Source: Candidatus Kuenenia stuttgartensis (lineage in GTDB: Bacteria; Planctomycetota; Planctomycetia; Gemmatales; Gemmataceae). From it: a stretch of DNA of 49,639 nucleotides. The first letter of the stretch is position 1, and each line of letters starts with the position of its first letter. Both the position numbers and the translations under genes were made by a program. Where the stretch lies: positions 1-49,639 of the forward strand of contig CAMCLK010000037.1 in the NCBI GenBank assembly GCA_945875585.1, written 5' to 3'. The notes beneath the pieces are model-generated. The model ran no database searches and was not told the origin of the DNA. It saw only the letters and a list, made by a program, of their open reading frames with translations. This document shows positions 35,563 through 43,560 of the stretch, piece by piece.

Positions 35563-37701
35563 ATGTACATTGCTCTGTTTGCCGGACTTCTATGTGTGAC
35601 TGCACCAGCGGATGCCATGACTGTTTCGTTCGCCCACGAAGTGCAGCCTCTACTTACGCGTCTGGGATGCAATCAAGGTGCCTGCCACGGAGCCCAGTTG
35701 GGGCAAGGCGGATTCAAACTGTCGCTGCGTGCTTTTGATGACCTTGCCGATCAACGCGAAATTGTGCGCGGAGCCAACGGGCGTCGGGTAGACCTCAATC
35801 GCCCGGAAAACAGCCTTTTTTTGCGCAAAGCAACAGCCGAAGCCAGTCACGTGGGTGGCAAGCGACTTGATCCAGCGGATCCCGCTTATCGTACGATTGC
35901 TAACTGGTTGGCACAGGGGGCACTCGCTCCGAAGGCAACAGAAGCCCAATTGGTGTCTCTTGCTGTTGATCCGCCCGAATTGATTCTCAAGCCAAAACAA
36001 ATGCGTGATATTAAAATCACGGCCCGTTTTGGAACCATTAGCACGAATGTCGCGGATCGTGTTTCCATCGAATCACTGAATGTCGAGGTTGCCACTGTTG
36101 ACGGGAAAGGCCACATCGTTGCCAAAGGAAGAGGCGAAACTCTGATTGTTGTTCGATTTGAGTCACTGGTGCAGGTATGCCGTGTCATCGTCCCTCACGA
36201 AACACCTAAAACCGTCTCATCGTTCAAGCCAACAGGTGAAATTGACCGCATGTGGCTAGCGCGATGGGCCAAATTGGGGCTGCAGCCGGCTGGCATGGCC
36301 ACCGACGCGGAATTCCTGAGACGACTTTGGCTTTCTGCTACAGGTTCAGTGCCTGATATCGAATCTGTGCGTTCATTCCTTGCCGACACAAGCTCAGATC
36401 GTTACAACCGGGCCATCGACCGCGCGCTCTCTAGCCCTGAATATGTGGACCATTGGTCTTACAAATGGGGGGATATGTTGCGTGTGAATCGCGAAACGTT
36501 GGGCAAAAAAGGGATGTGGGCCATGCATGGCTACCTCCGTGAAGCCTACCGCGAAAATCGGCCGCTTGACCAGATGGTGGGTGAACTGCTGGCTGCGACA
36601 GGGAGTCCGTTTGCCGCTGGACCTCCGAATTTTTTCATGTCCGGTAGCAATGAAGATTGGACGGAGGCCGCCGCACAGTTGTTTCTTGGCGTGCGCATCC
36701 AGTGCGCCAGATGCCATCATCACCCGTTTGAGAGCCTTTCGCAGTCTGATTACTACGGATTTGCCGCTGTTTTTGCCCGTGTTGGCAAAAAGGGTTCTTC
36801 GGAATTTGGCCTTCAGGGAAATGACACCACCATTTTCATCAAGGATGATGGAGAGTCTCGGCACGCGCGCACAGGGCAAATCATGAAGCCGCGAGCCCTG
36901 ACCAGCCCTGTACTGGAAGATCCTATCGACCGTCGTCAAGCGTTGGCCCGCTGGTTATCTGATCGCACTAACCCTGTATTGGCACGCAATATGGCCAATA
37001 GGCTTTGGGGATACGTTTTTGGCAGGGGCTTGGTCGATCCGGTGGATGACCTCAGATCGAGCAATCCTTGCAGTAATCCAGAGTTGCTCGATGCTTTGGC
37101 AGCTTCCTTGATCCGTTTGAATTACGACCAGAAAAAGTTCCTCAAGGAGCTCCTTGGTTCTACCGTTTTTCGGCTTTCATCAATTCCGGCTAATAATCTC
37201 GATGCAGAGGGAACATACGCCACTCATTTTCAGCCGCGTCGGTTGTCTGCCGAACAGATGCTCGATGCAGTCGATATGGCGGCGGGAACTCGCGAGAAAT
37301 TTCCAGATGTACCGCTAGGATACCGGGCTTCCAGTTTGCCCGATGTTGGTTTTGCCTCGCGGTTTCTCGATGTCTTTGGTCGCCCCCGCAGGGTGGTGGT
37401 TTGTGAATGTGAACGATCCACTGGGGCGAGCATGAGTCAGGCTTTATTGTTGATGAGTGGAACGCAATTGCAGCGCAAGGTATCAGATCCAACAGGACGT
37501 GTTGCGCGTTTGGCAAAAGGCAAGGTTGCCCCTGAACTTATAGTTGAGGAACTCTACCTTGCTTCATTGGGTCGCAAGCCCGATTCCAGTGAAATGAATT
37601 CCGCTATTGAAGCAATGGGGCAAGCTGCTAATTCCAGAGAGGGCGCCGAGGACTTGCTTTGGGCACTGCTCAACTGCCGTGAATTCCAGTTCAATCATTG
37701 A
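35563..37701 (+). CDS. DUF1549/DUF1553 planctomycete cytochrome protein
   Basis: 712 residues from ATG 35563, with GGAGG 9 bases upstream. The signal peptide ends near PADA. Residues ~25-125 form a cytochrome-like N domain with CNQGACHG (Cys36, Cys41, His42), a CX4CH variant of the heme motif typical of this group. Residues ~135-215 look like a bacterial Ig-like (Big_2) domain. DUF1549 follows (~225-430: FLRRLWLSATGSVPD) and carries a true CxxCH in CARCHHHPFE. DUF1553 completes the protein (~455-700: NPVLARNMANRLWGYVFGRG). Together with DUF1501 it is thought to form a secreted redox or hydrolytic pair of unknown substrate. Confidence 0.93.
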   Translation: MYIALFAGLLCVTAPADAMTVSFAHEVQPLLTRLGCNQGACHGAQLGQGGFKLSLRAFDDLADQREIVRGANGRRVDLNRPENSLFLRKATAEASHVGGKRLDPADPAYRTIANWLAQGALAPKATEAQLVSLAVDPPELILKPKQMRDIKITARFGTISTNVADRVSIESLNVEVATVDGKGHIVAKGRGETLIVVRFESLVQVCRVIVPHETPKTVSSFKPTGEIDRMWLARWAKLGLQPAGMATDAEFLRRLWLSATGSVPDIESVRSFLADTSSDRYNRAIDRALSSPEYVDHWSYKWGDMLRVNRETLGKKGMWAMHGYLREAYRENRPLDQMVGELLAATGSPFAAGPPNFFMSGSNEDWTEAAAQLFLGVRIQCARCHHHPFESLSQSDYYGFAAVFARVGKKGSSEFGLQGNDTTIFIKDDGESRHARTGQIMKPRALTSPVLEDPIDRRQALARWLSDRTNPVLARNMANRLWGYVFGRGLVDPVDDLRSSNPCSNPELLDALAASLIRLNYDQKKFLKELLGSTVFRLSSIPANNLDAEGTYATHFQPRRLSAEQMLDAVDMAAGTREKFPDVPLGYRASSLPDVGFASRFLDVFGRPRRVVVCECERSTGASMSQALLLMSGTQLQRKVSDPTGRVARLAKGKVAPELIVEELYLASLGRKPDSSEMNSAIEAMGQAANSREGAEDLLWALLNCREFQFNH

Positions 37702-37710
37702 CAATGTGTT

Positions 37711-39057
37711 TTATAGTGCGCCAAGTCCCGGACCGTTCAAGGTGCCGGTGCGTACCATTCCGTCGCTGATGCTGAAAAGGCCCGGGTGTGTTTTTTCCCA
37801 TCCACGGTTTGCCTCGGGCATATATTGGCGAGCATTAGCTTCGATCGCAGCCATTCCAGGTATATGCGCCGCGAGACTTGAAGAATGAACCATACTGGCT
37901 CCTGGACAAGTCAAATCCTGCACGCACAGGAACATACCCATGCGACGAGCTGCTGCTGCCATCAATAGTGATTGAGTCTGCCCTTTACATGCCTTCAGAG
38001 CTGCGCCGGTGTAGCCCATTTCCTGAGCCAGTTCCAAACTTTCCAAATCGATGAGTGACTCGTCGATGACCACTGGTTTGAGTGCCGAAACCTTGTGCAT
38101 ACGGTTGCCGCGGTCCGCTTTAAGATCGCGGGGTGTAGGCTGCTCGATATAGGCGACACGCTCATAGGCCATTCCAGCTTGCTCTCGAATTTTGGCTAGA
38201 AACTCGAGAAGATAATCGACAGATCCGCATCGTTCGTTGAAATCGAGCGAGTAGTGCCACGATGTTTTTCCTCGTTTTGCCTGAGCGTCGGCGGTTACCC
38301 TTTCAACGCGAACAACTCTTTCGACGTCCCATGCGAGATCATCGCCGTTAAGTTTGATCTTTAAGTGAGTCAATCCATTGAAGGGAATCCATTCTTCAAG
38401 CGTTTCGGGAAGGCTGTCACCCACCGGATTTTTCAGGTCGCTTTGGTCCAATGGATCGAGTGCTCCCACAAGGTGATAAAGCGGCAGCATCGGTACCGGA
38501 TCGGGAAGAACGTGATCTTTAAGGAGAGCACCGGTGTATGCTGCCCCAAGGAAACGAGATAAGTCGCCCGGGAGATAATCTGGTCCATAGCAGTGCCAAA
38601 CACTTTTGCCCATTAACTTGCCGTATCCGTCGTGCAAGGCCGCATCGAAGGGACTGTTGGCAACCAGTGCCGCAAGAACGGGGACGTGTTCGGTAAGGTT
38701 TAAAGCTTTGGCAGCCTCCTCAGCAAATCCTGCCATGCGGTGCTCCATGGACCAACCAAGGTCCATGGGGTGGCCGATTTCAGATAGTTCATTCCAAGCC
38801 TTGCCAGCCCGGGCAGCAATCCATTCAAGGGCAGCAAGGGTTTGTTGGTACGTAAGCGACCGCGATGGAAACGACCAAACGTTTCCCATCGGCATAGAAC
38901 CAAAGCCAGTAGCTGTGGCGCCGTTGGAACCAGTCATGGTGATTGAGGCGTGAAGCAGGCTGGCGCGGTCAACTGCAACTCCGCCAAATTTAATGGGAGA
39001 GCGGTAGCGGTATTCTTCGGTATGCCAAGCAACGTGATTGATTCGCATGGTAGTCAT
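37711..39057 (-). CDS. enolase-superfamily enzyme (mandelate racemase/muconate lactonizing type)
   Basis: 448 residues from ATG 39057 (GGAG upstream); the frame reaches 39123. The capping domain occupies the first ~150 residues. The barrel has HLKIKLNGDD (a KxK base motif), YSLDFNERCGS (Asp or Glu metal ligand), YIEQPT (Glu ligand) and VIDESL (third ligand), then ALKACKGQTQS. This is the mandelate racemase/MLE arrangement: an Mg2+ enzyme that abstracts a proton alpha to a carboxylate. Dipeptide epimerases and cycloisomerases are close relatives, and the substrate is not predictable. The protein is longer than usual (~370) because of inserts in the N-terminal half. It is convergent with the DUF1553 gene, 9 bases apart. 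Confidence 0.82.
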   Translation of the reverse strand: MTTMRINHVAWHTEEYRYRSPIKFGGVAVDRASLLHASITMTGSNGATATGFGSMPMGNVWSFPSRSLTYQQTLAALEWIAARAGKAWNELSEIGHPMDLGWSMEHRMAGFAEEAAKALNLTEHVPVLAALVANSPFDAALHDGYGKLMGKSVWHCYGPDYLPGDLSRFLGAAYTGALLKDHVLPDPVPMLPLYHLVGALDPLDQSDLKNPVGDSLPETLEEWIPFNGLTHLKIKLNGDDLAWDVERVVRVERVTADAQAKRGKTSWHYSLDFNERCGSVDYLLEFLAKIREQAGMAYERVAYIEQPTPRDLKADRGNRMHKVSALKPVVIDESLIDLESLELAQEMGYTGAALKACKGQTQSLLMAAAARRMGMFLCVQDLTCPGASMVHSSSLAAHIPGMAAIEANARQYMPEANRGWEKTHPGLFSISDGMVRTGTLNGPGLGAL

Positions 39058-39121
39058 GGTTGGCTCCGGATGATGATAGGGATATGCTACGGGCCTCAAG
39101 CTTTGTTGGAAGGAGAATCCC

Positions 39122-39859
39122 ATGATGTCGATTGTTGCGATCTATTTGATGTTGGGTCAGGCCGACCCATTGTTGGACGCGCAAAATTCGTACCGCAAAC
39201 AGGATTATGCTGCTGCGGCGCAACGTCTTGAACCTTTTGTCAAAGAAAACCCTGATGCTGTGGAAGCATTATCGTTGCTGGGTACCGTGGAATTTATGCG
39301 CGGTGACATGGTTAAAGCTCTTGTGGCATGGGACCGTCAGGTAAAGGTGCACAAACCTTCGTATGCGCCGCATTGGCAGAGAGGGATAGCTCTTTATTAT
39401 GCAGGCCGTCACAAGGAAGGTCGTGAGCAGTTTGAGGCCTATCAGGCTGTGGATGGTAATGATGTTGAAAACTCTGTTTGGAAACTGATGTGCCAGGCGC
39501 GAGAACCGGGGCAGGGCCTAGAGAAGGCGCAGAAAAACATGCTGCCGATTGGCTTGGATCGTCGTGTGCCCATGATGGAAGTGCTGGATTTGTATGCCGG
39601 AAAATCATCCATTGAGAAGGTGAAAGCGCAGACGCTTAAGGCGCCGGAGAATCAGGGGACCAAACCGCAATTTTACGAAGCTTTGTACTTGGGCTTGTGG
39701 GAAGATTTGCAGGGGAACGTCAAGGCATCGCAAGGACATTTCGAGCGTGCGATGAAACTGGAACCAGCATCGGTTTACATGCGGGAGGTAGGCAGGGTGC
39801 ATCGCGATTTGGCACTAGCAGGTAAGTTGCCATGGAAGGGTTCACCAGCACCGCGATGA
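39122..39859 (+). CDS. TPR-repeat protein
   Basis: 245 residues from ATG 39122 (AGGAG 6 bases upstream; ATG 39125 is possible). The first ~15 residues are weakly hydrophobic. Residues ~15-115 carry three tetratricopeptide-like units (AQNSYRKQDYAAAAQRLEPF, ALSLLGTVEFMRGDMVKALVAW, HWQRGIALYYAGRHKEGREQF), and another is near 185-215. TPR proteins mediate protein-protein contacts. It is divergent from the enolase-superfamily gene with a 64-base gap, and just upstream of tRNA-Arg. Confidence 0.82.
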   Translation: MMSIVAIYLMLGQADPLLDAQNSYRKQDYAAAAQRLEPFVKENPDAVEALSLLGTVEFMRGDMVKALVAWDRQVKVHKPSYAPHWQRGIALYYAGRHKEGREQFEAYQAVDGNDVENSVWKLMCQAREPGQGLEKAQKNMLPIGLDRRVPMMEVLDLYAGKSSIEKVKAQTLKAPENQGTKPQFYEALYLGLWEDLQGNVKASQGHFERAMKLEPASVYMREVGRVHRDLALAGKLPWKGSPAPR

Positions 39860-39881
39860 TCTGCTACAATTGAAGCCATCA

Positions 39882-39954
39882 GCGCCCGTAGCTCAGGGGA
39901 TAGAGCATCGGTTTCCTAAACCGAGGGTCGTAGGTTCGAATCCTACCGGGCGCA
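39882..39954 (+). tRNA. tRNA-Arg (anticodon CCU)
   Basis: A 7-base-pair acceptor stem (GCGCCCG at 39882-39888, CGGGCGC at 39947-39953) and discriminator A39954. The D arm is GCTCAGGGGATAGAGC. The anticodon loop TTCCTAA gives anticodon CCT, reading AGG. The T arm is TAGGTTCGAATCCTA. No CCA is encoded; the next bases are GTA. This differs from the tRNA-Sec in this window, whose CCA is encoded. Confidence 0.96.
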
Positions 39955-40716
39955 GTAAGCACAAATCCTTAAGCAGTATGCACTTGAAGCTGGCCTGCAA
40001 CTGTTCTTCGAATCTAGGTTCCCCAGTTTCAGGAAGTCGTTCGACAAAAACATCATTGAGTTCTAGACGAGCAAACAAAGAACAAATCTGGCAAAAAATA
40101 ACCCAATCGCAATGATTCGAGCCCCGAGATGTTTGGGGTTTGATTTGTTCAAGTATTCATTCACCTGAACTATCCTCTGGATAATAGGGCTTCGGAATTT
40201 GACTGGGAATCTATTCGCCGGTAAATCGAGCCTAGCATTCTGAAATGCTAGCTGCCAAAACGGAATATTTTTATTTTTTGTAGATCGTAATTGTATTGAT
40301 ATTTTAAAGAAGGCGCCATAATATTAAATAATAATTTGAAAATTTACGAAATTTATGTTGTAATAATGAAGTTTTGTGTTATGTGTTTGTTAGGCGTGCA
40401 CATCGGCAACTACTCTTGTATTGTTTTGTTGATTGATTGATTTTTAAAATGTGGGGCGTTTCCTGTTATGATAGCTGTGTGCAAGCGTATGTTGTGTAGA
40501 GTTGGTGCGAAAGATTTTGCAAGAGAAAGTGTTACTGTATGTGGGCAATATTTCGAGGCTAAAATACGATTGTCTAAAAATCGGAAGGTGTTTTGCCTCC
40601 AAACTATTGTTGCACTTGGTGCAGTGAACGCACTAGCAATTGATTGGTATTTGATTCCCAACTCAATTCAAGTCACTATAATAATCATTCAAACGTTGTT
40701 TTGGAGTGTCCGCACT
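39955..40716. other. AT-rich intergenic region, no gene supported
   Basis: 762 bases between tRNA-Arg and the LRR gene. It is clearly AT-rich from about 40255 to 40470 compared with the rest of the window. It contains two hairpins: AGCCCC/GGGGTT at 40120-40140 with one G-T pair, followed by TGATTTGTTC, which could terminate the tRNA transcript, and an 8-base stem CTAGCATT/AATGCTAG at 40232-40251 with loop CTGA. The LRR frame stays open back to 40468, but this part lacks a ribosome-binding site and reads like random sequence. Confidence 0.55.
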
Positions 40717-41328
40717 ATGTTTGAAACCTATGCGGCAGCCGTTTTTCTTTTCGGCTTGGGTTTCATTGCTTTTGCCATGTTCTGGCTTTTCCTGTTAACG
40801 ATTAGATTCAGTCTGGTTTGGAGTAAGGCCAAGCTGCCATTTGTCCTTCTCGCGATTGGCGCAACTACAGCCATTGGGACAGTTGCTGTCAACAGATTGA
40901 TAGTTGCCACTATTGGCCTTGGCCCTCTTGAAACTATGGTTGGGAATGAACGCCACATTACTCTGACTGGATGGGACCGTAGCGATTATTCCATACTTAG
41001 AAATGCGAATGACGCTGCTGTAGTGCAGATGGCCAATATGGATGTAACCGATGAAGCTTTATATCACCTGGTCGGCATGAAAAAATTGAAAGAACTGGAT
41101 CTCAATGATTCTCAGATAACCGATGCTGGCCTAGAGGTTTTGGCGCAGTTGCCTGTTCTGGAAATAGTTCGCATTCGGGGCACCATGGTTACTGATAAGG
41201 GTTTTGGGACGTGGTTGGCTGCCAAAGAATCCCTTATACAAATTGATGCGCGTGGCACCGCTATTTCATCCAAATCTTTGCGAGATTGGAAAGCGCTCGA
41301 CAAGGAACGACGTCAATTTTTGAAGTGA
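40717..41328 (+). CDS. membrane protein with leucine-rich repeats
   Basis: 203 residues from ATG 40717 (GGAG 10 bases upstream). Two transmembrane helices come first (AAAVFLFGLGFIAFAMFWLF and FVLLAIGATTAIGTVAV), then residues ~85-203 hold at least three short leucine-rich repeats: DEALYHLVGMKKLKELDLND, QITDAGLEVLAQLPVLEIVR and MVTDKGFGTWL. These are of the LRR type common in planctomycetes (xLxxLxxLxxLDLxxTxITD). The repeats would lie on one side of the membrane and bind a protein partner. I cannot name a specific role. Confidence 0.75.
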   Translation: MFETYAAAVFLFGLGFIAFAMFWLFLLTIRFSLVWSKAKLPFVLLAIGATTAIGTVAVNRLIVATIGLGPLETMVGNERHITLTGWDRSDYSILRNANDAAVVQMANMDVTDEALYHLVGMKKLKELDLNDSQITDAGLEVLAQLPVLEIVRIRGTMVTDKGFGTWLAAKESLIQIDARGTAISSKSLRDWKALDKERRQFLK

Positions 41329-41356
41329 TCCCTTTTATTTTAAGACAGAGGTAGCC

Positions 41357-42205
41357 ATGACATTGGTTCTTCACGAAGACGCTTTCGGCGATTCTCGCAA
41401 TGCTCAGTTTCTTGCAAAGGCTGCCGAACTTGCATATTTGCCTTCAGAGGAAGGCAAGGCTGCTTATTTGGCAGAGTTGGGGCTGGTTGCTGATCTGATC
41501 AGCGTTCATAACACCCAGGCATGGGTTGGATCGGACCAGAACAATATTGTGGTGGCATTTCGTGGGACTGAGTCTCCAGACAAAATTGAGGGATTGAAAG
41601 ACTGGTTACTGACCAATGCCATGAATCTGTTGGTGTTGCCACAAGGCAGACTGGGCACGGACCTTGCGGCAGCAGGGGTTGGAGCCCGATTTCATCAGGG
41701 ATTTGCTGACGCCATTGGGAGTGTCTGGGATGATGTCTATTCAATGGTGAATAGCGCGATGGGGGAATCTGAGCGGCCGCTTTGGATTACTGGCCACAGT
41801 CTGGGAGGAGCCTTAGCTTTGTTCGCAGGATGGTTATGTATTCGTAAAATGGTCAATGTGCATCAGATCTATACGTTTGGCGCCCCGATGATTGGTAATC
41901 AGGCGGCAGTGACCGCATTCAACCGCGAGTTCAAGGGTAAGCTATTTCGCTATGTGAATATGAATGATCCTGTGCCACGCTTGCCCATGTATAGTCTTGT
42001 CGCCAATGAATTTGCTCATTGTGCCGAGGAACGCATTCTGGGGGCTCAAGAATCGGAAGGTGGAGAGTCTCAATTAGAGTGGTCATTAGCTCGAGGAGTG
42101 GTTGACGGGGTAATTAATGCAACACTTTTGGAAACGATTTGGGATTCTGTTCAGGGCAGAGTGGCTGCTCACGGAATGGACTATTACCGGAAACTGTTGG
42201 GATAA
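41357..42205 (+). CDS. class 3 lipase-family protein
   Basis: 282 residues from ATG 41357 (GAGG 6 bases upstream), 28 bases after the LRR gene. The lipase class 3 pattern is present: VVAFRGTES, then WITGHSLGGALALFAGW with nucleophile Ser148, YTFGAPMIGN, and VNMNDPVPRLP with the likely catalytic Asp204 followed by a His (FAHCAEE, His221). There is no signal peptide, so it should act in the cytoplasm or leave by another route. The substrate is probably an acylglycerol or other lipid ester. Confidence 0.88.
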   Translation: MTLVLHEDAFGDSRNAQFLAKAAELAYLPSEEGKAAYLAELGLVADLISVHNTQAWVGSDQNNIVVAFRGTESPDKIEGLKDWLLTNAMNLLVLPQGRLGTDLAAAGVGARFHQGFADAIGSVWDDVYSMVNSAMGESERPLWITGHSLGGALALFAGWLCIRKMVNVHQIYTFGAPMIGNQAAVTAFNREFKGKLFRYVNMNDPVPRLPMYSLVANEFAHCAEERILGAQESEGGESQLEWSLARGVVDGVINATLLETIWDSVQGRVAAHGMDYYRKLLG

Positions 42206-42351
42206 TTCCAAGACTTTTGCTTTGCGACACTGATTTTGTTGATACTTCACGATTGCTTTAAGTGAATGTGATATTAATTTTGTTTGCATATGATTCCGGT
42301 ATGATTGATTTGAAGTGATGAAACAAACGACATCAAAATTTGAGGTTTAGT

Positions 42352-43296
42352 ATGAATTTTTTGCGATCTGGCGGTTGGTTGGCAGCGTTGGCACTGGCAA
42401 TTATCACAGGGTTGATTTGGCGATCTACTGGGATTTTTGCAGAACAACCTGAAAAAAATGCTGTTCCTATTGCTGGCGAATACCCGTACATAACCGCTGA
42501 ACCACAGCGATTTGGTTGGCCTCTAACGGAAGCAGAACGGGAGTTCGTTCTCAAGCCGGAGCATGTGAGAAGGCCGGGTTCCGAGGTCATGAAATACCAG
42601 CCTAAGTTGTGGCCAGTTGTCCCTTCAGCCGGTTTCTGGAGTGGAACGAGTTGGCTCGATACCCACTCTAAGCTTGTCGAGCACGTCAAAGCCAATCAAG
42701 GGGCAGTCGATTTCTTGCTGGTAGGAGATAGTATCACGCAGCAGTGGGGTAGTCCGCTGGACAATAAATCGATGAATGTCGCATGGATGCAAGAATTCAA
42801 GGATGCCAAAGTTGTCAATATCGGTATTGGTGGGGACAAGTCGCAGAACGTTCTTTGGCGTTTGGACCATGGCGGAGTGGATGGGTTGGAACCGAGGTGT
42901 ATTGTCCTTATGATCGGCAACAACAATATGTTCTTCGTTCCGGAGACTGGAGTTGATGCTGCTGCCAGAGGCGTGAAGGCGTGCGCTGAAAATCTTTGCC
43001 GGAAGTTTCCCAAGGTGCCTATTGTTGTCGTCAAGATTCTTCCCGCGCATGAGCCAGGAAATGTATTCTACGAAAATATCAAAAAGACCAATGCCGCCTT
43101 GGATTTGCTCCAGTTGGATGCTGCAAAATCGATCAGGGTGCTCGATCTGACGGAAGACATGTTAAACAACGATGGTACGATCAATGCTGTTCTGTTTACC
43201 AAGGATAAGATCCACCTGAGTGAATCTGGCTATAGTTTGTATGCTAAAAAACTCCACCCAGTGGTGGATGCTTTGCTTGCAGATGTCAAGAAATAG
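42352..43296 (+). CDS. secreted SGNH/GDSL hydrolase
   Basis: 314 residues from ATG 42352 (GAGG 6 bases upstream). The N-terminus has one hydrophobic helix (WLAALALAIITGLIW) that serves as signal or anchor. The four SGNH blocks are present: FLLVGDSITQQWG (Ser), NIGIGGDKSQNVLWRL (Gly), LMIGNNNM (Asn) and DKIHLSESGY (Asp and His). Related enzymes in planctomycetes resemble platelet-activating-factor acetylhydrolase subunits and deacetylate sugars. The region before GDSIT (~35-120) has no assigned domain. Confidence 0.9.
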   Translation: MNFLRSGGWLAALALAIITGLIWRSTGIFAEQPEKNAVPIAGEYPYITAEPQRFGWPLTEAEREFVLKPEHVRRPGSEVMKYQPKLWPVVPSAGFWSGTSWLDTHSKLVEHVKANQGAVDFLLVGDSITQQWGSPLDNKSMNVAWMQEFKDAKVVNIGIGGDKSQNVLWRLDHGGVDGLEPRCIVLMIGNNNMFFVPETGVDAAARGVKACAENLCRKFPKVPIVVVKILPAHEPGNVFYENIKKTNAALDLLQLDAAKSIRVLDLTEDMLNNDGTINAVLFTKDKIHLSESGYSLYAKKLHPVVDALLADVKK

Positions 43297-43418
43297 AGCT
43301 GAGCAATTTTTCTAAGTCAAGTAAAACCAACTGCTGGAAACTTGGAATGTTGTGTGGGGCCGTTTGATTTTTATGCTTCAAAATACTGCTTGATTTCACT
43401 GCGTGCATACGGTTGTTA

Positions 43419-43439
43419 TGAACCGAAAAGGGCGGTTCA
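43419..43439. repeat. hairpin in the convergent gap
   Basis: A perfect 7-base stem TGAACCG/CGGTTCA with a 7-base loop AAAAGGG, between the convergent SGNH and phosphoesterase genes. It has no T tract on the plus strand. Confidence 0.35.
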
Positions 43440-43460
43440 GCCCCGGTCGGTTCAAGTTCA

Positions 43461-43496
43461 GTGGAATTCACTCTCATAAACCTGAGTGGATTCCAT
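43461..43496. terminator. long hairpin between convergent genes
   Basis: The arms GGAATTCACTC (43463-43473) and GAGTGGATTCC (43484-43494) pair over 11 positions with one T-G pair, and one or two more pairs extend the base. The loop is TCATAAACCT. It lies 65 bases before the end of the phosphoesterase gene and 167 bases after the SGNH gene. It could end both transcripts; lack of a T tract lowers confidence. Confidence 0.4.
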
Positions 43497-43560
43497 GTTT
43501 GAGAAGTATCGAGCTATCATTGTTTTGAAATGTAGCTGCAAAAATCGACTGGTTTTTGTG

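Noticed and set aside
36394..36939. Minus-strand open frame of 181 codons
   Set aside because: It lies wholly inside the DUF1549/DUF1553 gene on the opposite strand and has no motif.
39870..40115. Open frame through tRNA-Arg
   Set aside because: The peptide is a translation of the tRNA itself.
40468..40716. N-terminal extension of the LRR protein
   Set aside because: It has no ribosome-binding site and lies in AT-rich sequence; the first supported start is ATG 40717.
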